64,000 nt of DNA from contig CAXKVV010002171.1 of assembly GCA_964058805.1 (NCBI GenBank), forward strand, positions 124,001 through 188,000, in the 5' to 3' direction. Below are positions 51,735 through 62,761 of the stretch, in pieces; the stretch's first letter is position 1; every line of letters begins with the position of its first letter. Both the position numbers and the translations under genes were made by a program. Below the pieces are notes generated by a model. It worked only from the letters and a program-made list of their open reading frames with translations, had not been told where the DNA came from and ran no database searches. This DNA comes from Schoenoplectus triqueter. Its lineage: Eukaryota > Streptophyta > Magnoliopsida > Poales > Cyperaceae.

Positions 51735-54480
51735 CCTCGGTACCGCCGAAAACGAGTCCGGGAGCGCAAAACATGAAAACGGGATCCGACGCCCTCGGTA
51801 CCGCCGAAAACGAGTCCGGGAGCGCAAAACATGAAAACGGACCCGACGCCCTCGGTACCGCCGAAACCGAGTTCGGGCGCGCAAAACATGCAAACGGGAC
51901 CCGAAGCCCTCGGTATCGCCGAAAACGGGACCCGACGCCCTCGGTACTGCCGAAACTGGGTCCGGGCGCCCAAAACATGAAAACGGGACCCGACGCCCTC
52001 GGTACTGCCGAAACCGAGTCCGAGAGCGCAAAACATGAAAACGGGTAACGACGCCATCGGTACCGCCGAAAACGAGTCCGGGAGCGCACAACATCAAAAC
52101 GGGACCCGACGCCCTCGGTACCGCCGAAAACGAGTCCGGGAGCGCAAAACATGAAAACGGGACCCGACGCCCTCGGTACGGCCGAAACCGAGTCCGGGCG
52201 CGCAAAACGTGAAAACGGGACCCGACGCCCTCGGTACCGCCGAAAATTAGTTCGAGCGCCCAAATTAAGAAAACGAGACCCGACGCACTCGATACCTTCG
52301 AAATCGAGACCGGGCACGCAAAACATGAAAACGGGACACGACGCCCTCGGTACCGCCGAAAATGAGTCCGGGCGCGCAAAACATGCAAATGGGACCCGTC
52401 GCCCTCTGTACCTCCCAAAATGAGTCCGGGAGCGCAAAACATGAAAACGGGACCCGACGCTCTCGGTACCGCCGAAACCGAGTCCGGGCGCGCAAAACAG
52501 GAAAACGGGACACGACTCCCTCGGTACCACCGAAACCGGGTCCGGGCGCGCAAAACATGAAAACGGGTTCCGACGCCCTCGGTACCGCTGAAACCGAGTC
52601 CGGGCGCGCAAAACATGAAAACGAGACACGAAGCCCTCGGCGCCGCCGAAAACGAGTCCGCGAGCGCAAAACATGAAAACGGGTCTCGACGCCATCGGTA
52701 CCGCCGAAAACGTGTCAGGGAGCACAAGACATGAAAACGGGACCTGACTTCCTCGGTACCGCCGAAAACAACTCCGGGAGCGCAAAACATGAAAACGGGA
52801 CCCGACGCCCTCGGTACCGCCGAAAACGAGTCCGGGCGCGCAAAACATGAAAACGGGTCCCGACGCCATCGGTACCGCCGAAAACGAGTCCGGGAGCGCA
52901 AAACATGAAAACGGGATCCGACGCCCTCGGTTCCGCCAAAAACGAGTCCGGGAGCGCAAAACATGAAAACGGACCGGACGCCCTCGGTACCGCCGAAACC
53001 GAGTTCGGGCACGCAAAACATGAAAACGGACCCGACGTCATCGGTACCGCCAAAACCGAGTTCGGGCGCGCAAAACATGCAAACGGGACCCGACGCCCTC
53101 GGTACCGTCGAAAACGAGTCCGAGAGCGCAAAACATGAAAACGGGTCTCGACGCCATCGGTACCGTCAAAAATGAGTCGGGGAGCGCAAAACATGAAAAC
53201 GGGACCCGACGCCCTCGGTAACGCCGAAACAGGGTCCGGGCGCGCAAAACGTGAAAACGGGACCCGACGCCCTCGGTACCGCCGAAAATGAGTTCGAGCG
53301 CCCAAATTAAGAAAACGAGACCCGACGCACTCGGTACCTTCGAAATCGAGACCGGGCACGCAAAACATGAAAACGGGACACGACGCCCTCGGTACCTCCA
53401 AAAATGAGTCCGGGAGCGCAAAACATGAAAACGGGACCCGACGCTCTCGGTACCGCCGAAACCGAGTCCGGGCGCGCAAAACAGGAAAACGGGACACGAC
53501 TCCCTCGGTACCACCGAAACCGGGTCCGGGCGCGCAAAACATGAAAACGGGTCCCGACGCCCTCGGTACCGCCGAAACCGAGTCCGTACTCGCAAAACAT
53601 GAAAACGAGACACGAAGCCCTCGGCGCCGCCGAAAACGAGTCCGCGAGCGCAAAACATGAAAACGGGTCTCGACGCCATCGGTACCACCGAAACCGTGTC
53701 AGGGAGCACAATACATGAAAACGGGACCCGACTTCCTCGGTACCGCCGAAAACGAGTCCGGGAGCGCAAAACATGAAAACGGGACCCGACGCCCTCGGTA
53801 CCGCCGAATACAAGTCCGGGAGCGCAAAACATGAAAACGGGACCCGACGTCCTCGGTACCGCCGAAAACGATTCCGGGAGCGCAAAACATGAAAACGGGA
53901 CCCGACGTCCTCGGTACCGCCGAAACCGAGTCCGAGAGTGCAAAACATGAAAACGGGTACCGACTCCCTCGGTACCGCCGAAAATGAGTCCGGGAGCGCA
54001 AAACATGAAAACGGGACCCGACGCCCTCGGTACGGCCGAAACCGAGTCCGAGAGCGCAAAACATGAAAACAGGTAACGACGCCATCGGTACCGCCGAAAA
54101 CGAGTCCGGGAGCGCACAACATCAAAACGGGACCCGACGCCCTCGGTACCGCCGAAAATGAGTCCGGGAGCACAAAACATGAAAACGGGACCCGATGCCC
54201 TCGGTTCGGCCGAAACCGAGTCCGGGAGCGAAAAACATGAAAACGGGACCCAACGCTCTCGGTACCGCCGAAACAGGGTCCGGGCGCCCAAAACATGAAA
54301 ACGGGACCCGACGCCCTCGATACTGCCGAAACCGAGTCCGAGAGCGCAAAACATGAAAACGGGAAACGACGCCATCGTTACCGCCGAAAACGAGTCCGGG
54401 AGCGCACAACATCAAAACGGGACCCGACGCCCTCGGTACCGCCGAAAACGAGTCCGGGAGCGCAAAACATGAAAACGGGA
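51735..54480 (+). repeat. Approximately 3-kb duplication, copy 1
   Basis: This block is repeated to the right. The offset is 3,074 bp (53 monomers) at its left end (hybrid monomer 51883 and 54957) and 3,016 bp (52 monomers) from about 52.1 kb onward (AATTAAG monomers 52262 and 55278). One monomer was therefore lost in copy 2 at the change point. Confidence 0.88.
51883..51971 (+). repeat. 89-bp hybrid of two monomers
   Basis: The sequence jumps from the second gaaaacg of one monomer to just after the first gaaaacg of the next, losing 27 bp (116 - 27 = 89). The 7-bp direct repeat at the junction is a plain template for slippage or unequal exchange. Confidence 0.94.
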
Positions 54481-54526
54481 CCCGACGCCCTCGGTACCGC
54501 CGAAAACGAGTCCGGGAGCGCAAAAC

Positions 54527-54846
54527 ATGAAAACGGGATCCGACGCCCTCGGTACCGCCGAAAACGAGTCCGGGAGCGCAAAACATGAAAACGGACCCGA
54601 CGCCCTCGGTACCGCCGAAACCGAGTTCGGGCGCGCAAAACATGCAAACGGGACCCGACGCCCTCGGTATCGCCGAAAACGGGACCCGACGCCCTCGGTA
54701 CCGCCGAAACTGGGTCCGGGCGCCCAAAACATGAAAACGGGACCCGACGCCCTCGGTACTGCCGAAACCGAGTCCGAGAGCGCAAAACATGAAAACGGGT
54801 AACGACGCCCTCGGTACCGCCGAAAACGAGTCCGGGAGCGCAAAAC
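54527..54846 (+). repeat. 320-bp tandem duplication, copy 1
   Basis: The unit is the 89-bp hybrid plus four monomers, one of which lacks a G (gaaaacggacccg). It is followed at once by an identical-looking copy at offset 320. Confidence 0.92.
54637..54725 (+). repeat. 89-bp hybrid monomer
   Basis: This has the same 27-bp deletion at gaaaacg as 51883. Confidence 0.93.
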
Positions 54847-55166
54847 ATGAAAACGGGATCCGACGCCCTCGGTACCGCCGAAAACGAGTCCGGGAGCGCA
54901 AAACATGAAAACGGACCCGACGCCCTCGGTACCGCCGAAACCGAGTTCGGGCGCGCAAAACATGCAAACGGGACCCGACGCCCTCGGTATCGCCGAAAAC
55001 GGGACCCGACGCCCTCGGTACCGCCGAAACTGGGTCCGGGCGCCCAAAACATGAAAACGGGACCCGACGCCCTCGGTACTGCCGAAACCGAGTCCGAGAG
55101 CGCAAAACATGAAAACGGGTAACGACGCCCTCGGTACCGCCGAAAACGAGTCCGGGAGCGCAAAAC
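54847..55166 (+). repeat. 320-bp tandem duplication, copy 2
   Basis: This is the second copy of 54527-54846. Hybrid monomers start at 54637 and 54957, exactly 320 bp apart. Confidence 0.92.
54957..55045 (+). repeat. 89-bp hybrid monomer
   Basis: This is the third copy of the 27-bp deletion, produced by the 320-bp duplication. Confidence 0.93.
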
Positions 55167-56698
55167 ATGAAAACGGGACCCGACGCCCTCGGTACGGCCG
55201 AAACCGAGTCCGGGCGCGCAAAACGTGAAAACGGGACCCGACGCCCTCGGTACCGCCGAAAATTAGTTCGAGCGCCCAAATTAAGAAAACGAGACCCGAC
55301 GCACTCGGTACCTTCGAAATCGAGACCGGGCACGCAAAACATGAAAACGGGACACGACGCCCTCGGTACCGCCGAAAATGAGTCCGGGCGCGCAAAACAT
55401 GAAAATGGGACCCGTCGCCCTCTGTACCTCCCAAAATGAGTCCGGGAGCGCAAAACATGAAAACGGGACCCGACGCTCTCGGTACCGCCGAAACCGAGTC
55501 CGGGCGCGCAAAACAGGAAAACGGGACACGACTCCCTCGGTACCACCGAAACCGGGTCCGGGCGCGCAAAACATGAAAACGGGTTCCGACGCCCTCGGTA
55601 CCGCTGAAACCGAGTCCGGGCGCGCAAAACATGAAAACGAGACACGAAGCCCTCGGCGCCGCCGAAAACGAGTCCGCGAGCGCAAAACATGAAAACGGGT
55701 CTCGACGCCATCGGTACCGCCGAAAACGTGTCAGGGAGCACAAGACATGAAAACGGGACCCGACTTCCTCGGTACCGCCGAAAACAACTCCGGGAGCGCA
55801 AAACATGAAAACGGGACCCGACGCCCTCGGTACCGCCGAAAACGAGTCCGGGCGCGCAAAACATGAAAACGGGTCCCGACGCCATCGGTACCGCCGAAAA
55901 CGAGTCCGGGAGCGCAAAACATGAAAACGGGATCCGACGCCCTCGGTTCCGCCAAAAACGAGTCCGGGAGCGCAAAACATGAAAACGGACCCGACGCCCT
56001 CGGTACCGCCGAAACCGAGTTCGGGCACGCAAAACATGAAAACGGACCCGACGCCATCGGTACCGCCAAAACCGAGTTCGGGCGCGCAAAACATGCAAAC
56101 GGGACCCGACGCCCTCGGTACCGCCGAAAACGAGTTCGGGGAGCGCAAAACATGAAAACGGGACCCGACGCCCTCGGTAACGCCGAAACAGGGTCCGGGC
56201 GCGCAAAACGTGAAAACGGGACCCGACGCCCTCGGTACCGCCGAAAATGAGTTCGAGCGCCCAAATTAAGAAAACGAGACCCGACGCACTCGGTACCTTC
56301 GAAATCGAGACCGGGCACGCAAAACATGAAAACGGGACACGACGCCCTCGGTACCTCCAAAAATGAGTCCGGGAGCGCAAAACATGAAAACGGGACCCGA
56401 CGCTCTCGGTACCGCCGAAACCGAGTCCGGGCGCGCAAAACAGGAAAACGGGACACGACTCCCTCGGTACCACCGAAACCGGGTCCGGGCGCGCAAAACA
56501 TGAAAACGGGTCCCGACGCCCTCGGTACCGCTGAAACCGAGTCCGGACTCACAAAACATGAAAACGAGACACGAAGCCCTCAGCGCCGCCGAAAACGAGT
56601 CCGCGAGCGCAAAACATGAAAACGGGTCTCGACGCCATCGGTACCACCGAAACCGTGTCAGGGAGCACAATACATGAAAACGGGACCCGACTTCCTCG

Positions 56699-57046
56699 GT
56701 ACCGCCGAAAACGAGTCCGGGAGCGCAAAACATGAAAACGGGACCCGACGCCCTCGGTACCGCCGAATACAAGTCCGGGAGCGCAAAACATGAAAACGGG
56801 ACCCGACGTCCTCGGTACCGCCGAAAACGATTCCGGGAGCGCAAAACATGAAAACGGGACCCGACGCCCTCGGTACCGCCGAAACCGAGTCCGAGAGTGC
56901 AAAACATGAAAACGGGTACCGACTCCCTCGGTACCGCCGAAAATGAGTCCGGGAGCGCAAAACATGAAAACGGGACCCGACGCCCTCGGTACGGCCGAAA
57001 CCGAGTCCGAGAGCGCAAAACATGAAAACGGGTAACGACGCCATCG
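56699..57046 (+). repeat. 348-bp (6-monomer) tandem duplication, copy 1
   Basis: The markers cgccgaatacaagtccggg (56761) and gacgtcctcgg (56805) recur exactly 348 bp downstream. Confidence 0.9.
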
Positions 57047-57394
57047 GTACCGCCGAAAACGAGTCCGGGAGCGCAAAACATGAAAACGGGACCCGACGCC
57101 CTCGGTACCGCCGAATACAAGTCCGGGAGCGCAAAACATGAAAACGGGACCCGACGTCCTCGGTACCGCCGAAAACGATTCCGGGAGCGCAAAACATGAA
57201 AACGGGACCCGACGCCCTCGGTACCGCCGAAACCGAGTCCGAGAGTGCAAAACATGAAAACGGGTACCGACTCCCTCGGTACCGCCGAAAATGAGTCCGG
57301 GAGCGCAAAACATGAAAACGGGACCCGACGCCCTCGGTACGGCCGAAACCGAGTCCGAGAGCGCAAAACATGAAAACGGGTAACGACGCCATCG
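57047..57394 (+). repeat. 348-bp (6-monomer) tandem duplication, copy 2
   Basis: The same markers lie at 57109 and 57153. A partial third copy, with gacgtcctcgg at 57675, lies nine monomers further on. Confidence 0.9.
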
Positions 57395-58300
57395 GTACCG
57401 CCGAAAACGAGTCCGGGAGCGCACAACATCAAAACGGGACCCGACGCCCTCGGTACCGCCGAAAATGAGTCCGGGAGCGCAAAACATGAAAACGGGACCC
57501 GACGCCCTCGGTACGGCCGAAACCGAGTCCGAGAGCGAAAAACATGAAAACGGGTAACGACGCCATCGGTACCGCCGAAAACGAGTCCGGGAGCGCACAA
57601 CATCAAAACGGGACCCGACGCCCTCGGTACCGCCGAAAATGAGTCCGGGAGCGCAAAACATGAAAACGGGACCCGACGTCCTCGGTACCGCCGAAAACGA
57701 TTCCGGGAGCGCAAAACATGAAAACGGGACCCGACGCCCTCGGTACCGCCGAAACCGAGTCCGAGAGTGCAAAACATGAAAACGGGTACCGACTCCCTCG
57801 GTACCGCCGAAAATGAGTCCGGGAGCGCAAAACATGAAAACGGGACCCGACGCCCTCGGTACGGCCGAAACCGAGTCCGAGAGCGCAAAACATGAAAACG
57901 GGTAACGACGCCATCGGTACCGCCGAAAACGAGTCCGGGAGCGCACAACATCAAAACGGGACCCGACGCCCTCGGTACCGCCGAAAATGAGTCCGGGAGC
58001 GCAAAACATGAAAACGGGACCCGATGCCCTCGGTTCGGCCGAAACCGAGTCCGGGAGCGAAAAACATGAAAACGGGACCCGACGCTCTCGGTACCGCCGA
58101 AACAGGGTCCGGGCGCCCAAAACATGAAAACGGGACCCGACGCCCTCGGTACGGCCGAAACCGAGTCCGAGAGCGCAAAACATGAAAACGGGAAACGACG
58201 CCATCGGTACCGCCGAAAACGAGTCCGGGAGCGCACAACATCAAAACGGGACCCGACGCCCTCGGTACCGCCAAAAACGAGTCCGGGAGCGCAAAACATG

Positions 58301-58582
58301 AAAACGGGACCCGACGCCCTCGGTACTGTCGAAACCGAGTCCGAGAGCGCAAAACATGAAAACGGGTCCCGACGCCATCGGAACCGCCAAAAATGAGTCG
58401 GGGAGCGCAAAACATGAAAACGGGACCCGACGACCTCGGTACCGCCGAAACCGAGTCCGAGAGCGCAAAACATGAAAACGGGACCCGACGCCCTCGGTAC
58501 CGCGGAAACCGGGTCCGGGCGCGCAAAACATGAAAACGGAACCCGACGCCCTCGGTACCGCCGAAACAGGGTCCGGGCGCGC
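58301..58582 (+). repeat. Satellite monomers
   Basis: About five ordinary monomers bridge the expanded 3-kb block and the following cassette. Nothing else is visible. Confidence 0.88.
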
Positions 58583-58988
58583 AAAACATAAAAACGGGTC
58601 CCGACGCCCTCGGTACCGCCGAAACCGAGTCCGGGCGCGCAAAACGTGAAAACGGGACCCGACGCCCTCGGTACCGCCGAAAACGAGTTCGAGCGCCCAA
58701 ATTAAGAAAACGAGACGCGACGCACTTGGTACCTTCGAAATCGAGTCCGGGCACACAAAACATGAAAACGGGACCCGACACCCTCGGAACCGCCGAAAAC
58801 GAGTCCGGGCGCGCAAAACATGAAAATGGGACCCGTCGCCCTCTGTACCTCCAAAAATGAGTCCAGGCGCCCAAAACATGAAAACAGGACCCGACAGCCT
58901 CGGCGCCGCCGAAAATGAGTCAGAGAGCGCAAAACATGAAAACGGGTCCCGACGCCACCGGAACCGCCAAAAATGAGTCGGGGAGCGC
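58583..58988 (+). repeat. Conserved seven-monomer cassette (example 2)
   Basis: Monomers start at 58583, 58641, 58699, 58757, 58815, 58873 and 58931, with the same order of variants as the cassette at 24533-24938, 34 kb away. All seven are a full 58 bp. The third is the aaattaag monomer and the fifth is the gtacctcc one. Confidence 0.88.
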
Positions 58989-59283
58989 AAAACATGAAAA
59001 CGGGAACCGACGCCCTCGGTACCGCCAAAAACGAGTCTGGGAGCGCAAAACATGAAAACGGGACCCGACGCCCCCGGCACCGCCGAAACCGAGTCCGGGA
59101 GCGCAAAACTTGAAAACGGGACCCGACGCCCTCGGTACCGCCGAAACCGAGTTCGGGCGCGCAAAACATGAAAACGGGACCGGACGCCCTCGGTACTGCC
59201 GAAATCGAGTCCGAGAGCGCAAAACATGAAAACGGGTCCCGACGCCGTCCGTATCGCCGAAAACGAGTCAGGGAGCGCAAAAC
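58989..59283 (+). repeat. Satellite monomers
   Basis: About five monomers, including gacgccgtccgtatcgcc, a variant that reappears as gacgccgtccgaatcgcc near 62720. This shows partial relation to the higher-order unit that follows. Confidence 0.87.
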
Positions 59284-60964
59284 AAGAAAACGGGACCCGA
59301 CGCCCTCGGTACCGCCGAAACCGAGTCCGGGCGCGTAAAACATGAAAACGGGTCCCGACTCCCTCGGTACCGCCGAAACAGGGTCCGGGCGCGCAAAACA
59401 TGAAAACAGGTCCCGACGCCCTCGGTACCGCAGAAACCGAGTCCGGGCGTGCAAAACGTGAAAACGGGACCCGACGCCCTCGGTACCGCCGAAAATGAGT
59501 TCGAGCGCCCAAATTAAGAAAACGAGACCCGACGCACTCGGTACCTTCGAAATCGAGTCCGGGCACGCAAAACATGAAAACAGGACCCGTCGCCCTCTGT
59601 ACCGCAAAAAATGAGTCCGGGCGCCCAAAACATGAAAACAGGACCTGACAGCCTCGGCGCCGCCGAAAACGAGTCCGAGAGCGCAAAACATGAAAACGGG
59701 TCCTGACGCCATCGGTACCACCGAAACCGGGTCCGGGCGCGCAAAACATGAAAACGCGGCCCGACGCCCTCGGCGCCGCCACAACCGAGTCCGGGAGCGC
59801 AAAACAAGAAAACGGGTCCCGACGCCCTCGGTACCGTCGAAAATGAGTCGGGGAGCGCAAAACATGAAAACGGTTCCCGACGCCATCGGTACCGCCGGAA
59901 ACGAGTCCGGGAGCGCAAAACATGAAAACGGGATCCGACGCCCTCGGTACCGCCGAAAACGAGTTCGGGAGCGCAAAACATGAAAACGGACCCGACGCCC
60001 TCGGTACCGCCGAAACCGAGTCCGGGCGCGCAAAACATGAAAACGGGACACGACTCCCTCGGTACCGCCGAAATCGAGTCCGGGAGCGCAAAAGATGAAA
60101 ACGGGTCTCGACGCCATCGGTACCGTCAAAAATGAGTCGGGGAGCGCAAAACATGAAAACGGGACCCGACGCCCTCGGTAACGACGAAACAGGGTCCGGG
60201 CGCGCAAAACAAGAAAACGGGTCCCGACGCCCTCGGTACCGTCGAAACCGAGTCCGGGCGCGCAAAACGTGAAAACGGGACCCGACGCCCTCGGTACCGC
60301 CGAAAACGAGTTCGAGCGCCCAAATTAAGAAAACGAGACCCGACGCACTCGGTACCTTCGAAATCGAGACCGGGCACGCAAAACATGAAAACGGGACACG
60401 ACGCCCTCGGTACCGCCGAAAACGAGTCCGGGCACGCAAAACATGAAAATGGGACCCGTCGCCCTCTGTACCTCCCAAAATGAGTCCGGGAGCGCAAAAC
60501 ATGAAAACGGGACCCGACGCTCTCGGTACCGCCGAAACCGAGTCCGGGCGCGCAAAACATGAAAACGGGTCCCGACGCCCTCGGTACCGCCGAAACCGAG
60601 TCCGGGCGCCCTAAACATGAAGACGAGACCCGACGCCCTCGGCGCCGCCGAAAACGAGTCCGCGAGCGCAAAACATGAAAACGGGTCTCGACGCCATCGG
60701 TACCGCCGAAAACGTGTCAGGGAGCACAAGACATGAAAACGAGACCCGACTTCGTCGGTACCGCCGAAAACATGTCCGGGAGCGCAAAACATGAAAACGG
60801 GACCCGACGCTCTCGGTACCGCCGAAAACATGTCCGGGAGCGCAAAACATGAAAACGGGACCCGACGCCCTCGGTACCGCCGAAAACAAGTCCGGGAGCG
60901 CAAAACATGAAAACGGGACCCGACGCCCTCGGTACCGCCGAAAACGATTCCGGGAGCGCAAAAC
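59284..60964 (+). repeat. 31-monomer higher-order repeat, copy 1 (1,681 bp)
   Basis: The first of three copies. Offsets to copy 2 are 1,681 bp at the left end (59511 to 61192) and 1,797 bp from 59690 onward, so copy 1 lacks two monomers near 59.58 kb. A fused variant there (gtcgccctctgtaccgcaaa) suggests the deletion point. Confidence 0.9.
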
Positions 60965-62761
60965 ATGAAAACGGGACCCGACGCCCTCGGTACCGCCGAA
61001 ACCGAGTCCGGGCGCGTAAAACATGAAAACGGGTCCCGACTCCCTCGGTACCGCCGAAACAGGGTCCGGGCGCGCAAAACATGAAAACAGGTCCCGACGC
61101 CCTCGGTACCGCAGAAACCGAGTCCGGGCGCGCAAAACGTGAAAACGGGACCCGACGACCTCGGTACCGCCGAAAATGAGTTCGAGCGCCCAAATTAAGA
61201 AAACGAGACCCGACGCACTCGGTACCTTCGAAATCGAGTCCGGGCACGCAAAACATGAAAACAGGACACGACGCCCTCGGTACCGCCAAAAACGAGTCCG
61301 GGCACGCAAAACATGAAAATGGGACCCGTCGCCCTCTGTACCTCAAAAAATGAGTCCGGGCGCCCAAAACATGAAAACAGGACCCGACAGCCTCAGCGCT
61401 GCCGAAAACGAGTCTGAGAGCGCAAAACATGAAAACGGGTCCTGACGCCATCGGTACCACCGAAACCGGGTCCTGGCGCGCAAAACATGAAAACAGGTCC
61501 CGACGCCCTCGTTACCGCCGAAACCGAGTCCGGGCGCGCAAAACATGAAAACGCGGCCCGACGCCCTCGGCGCCGCCGAAACCGAGTCCGGGAGCGCAAA
61601 ACAAGAAAACGGGTCCCGACGCCCTCGGTACCGTCGAAAATGAGTCGGGGAGCGCAAAACATGAAAACGGGTCCCGACGCCATCGGTACCGCCGAAAACG
61701 AGTCCGGGAGCGCAAAACATGAAAACGGGATCCGACGCCCTCGGTACCGCCGAAAACGAGTCCGGGAGCGCAAAACATGAAAACGGACCCGACGCCCTCG
61801 GTACCGCCGAAACCGAGTCCGGGAGCGCAAAACATGAAAACGGGTCCCGACGCACTCGGTACCGTCGAAAATGAGTCGGGGAGCGCAAAACATGAAAACG
61901 GGTCCCGACGCCATCGGTACCGTCAAAAATGAGTCGGGGAGTGCAAAACATGAAAACGGGACCCGACGCCCTCGGTAACGCCGAAACAGGGTCCGGGTGC
62001 GCAAAACAAGAAAACGGGTCCCGACGCCCTCGGTACCGTCGAAACCGAGTCCGGGCGCGCAAAACGTGAAAACGGGACCCGACGCCCTCGGTACCGCCGA
62101 AAACGAGTTCGAGCGCCCAAATTAAGAAAACGAGACCCGACGCACTCGGTACCTTCGAAATCGAGACCGGGCAAGCAAAACATGAAAACGGGACACGACG
62201 CCCTCGGTACCGCCGAAAACGAGTCCGGGCACGCAAAACATGAAAATGGGACCCGTCGCCCTCTGTACCTCCCAAAATGAGTCCGGGAGCGCAAAACATG
62301 AAAACGGGACCCGACGCTCTCGGTACCGCCGAAACCGAGTCCGGGCGCGCAAAACATGAAAACGGGTCCCGACGCCCTCGGTACCGCCGAAACCGAGTCC
62401 GGGCGCCCCAAACATGAAGACGAGACCCGACGCCCTCGGCGCCGCCGAAAACGAGTCCGCGAGCGCAAAACATGAAAACGGGTCTCGACGCCATCGGTAC
62501 CGCCGAAAACGTGTCAGGGAGCACAAAACATGAAAACGGGACCCGACTTCGTCGGTACCGCCGAAAACAAGTCCGGGAGCGCAAAACATGAAAACGGGAC
62601 CCGACGCCCTCGGTACCGCCGAAAACGATTCCGGGAGCGCAAAACATGAAAACGGGACCCGACGCCCTCGGTACTGCCGAAATCGAGTCCGAGAGCGCAA
62701 AACATGAAAACGGGTCCCGACGCCGTCCGAATCGCCGAAAACGAGTCAGGGAGCGCAAAAC
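60965..62761 (+). repeat. 31-monomer higher-order repeat, copy 2 (1,797 bp)
   Basis: The full unit: 31 monomers minus one base, the missing base being in gaaaacggacccg near 61783. AATTAAG-class monomers at 61192 and 62119 recur at 62989 and 63916, exactly 1,797 bp later. Confidence 0.92.

Larger units (their letters stand above)
54809..58300 (+). repeat. Approximately 3-kb duplication, copy 2, with later expansions
   Basis: This follows copy 1 with three length changes that account exactly for the shifting offsets: a net loss of 57 bp near 56135, a gain of 348 bp (6 monomers) near 57.05 kb, and a further gain of 9 monomers by 57.95 kb. The acaacatc marker at 54117 pairs with 57424 (offset 3,307 = 3,016 - 57 + 348). 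The marker at 54407 pairs with 58236 (offset 3,829 = 3,016 - 57 + 870). Confidence 0.85.
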
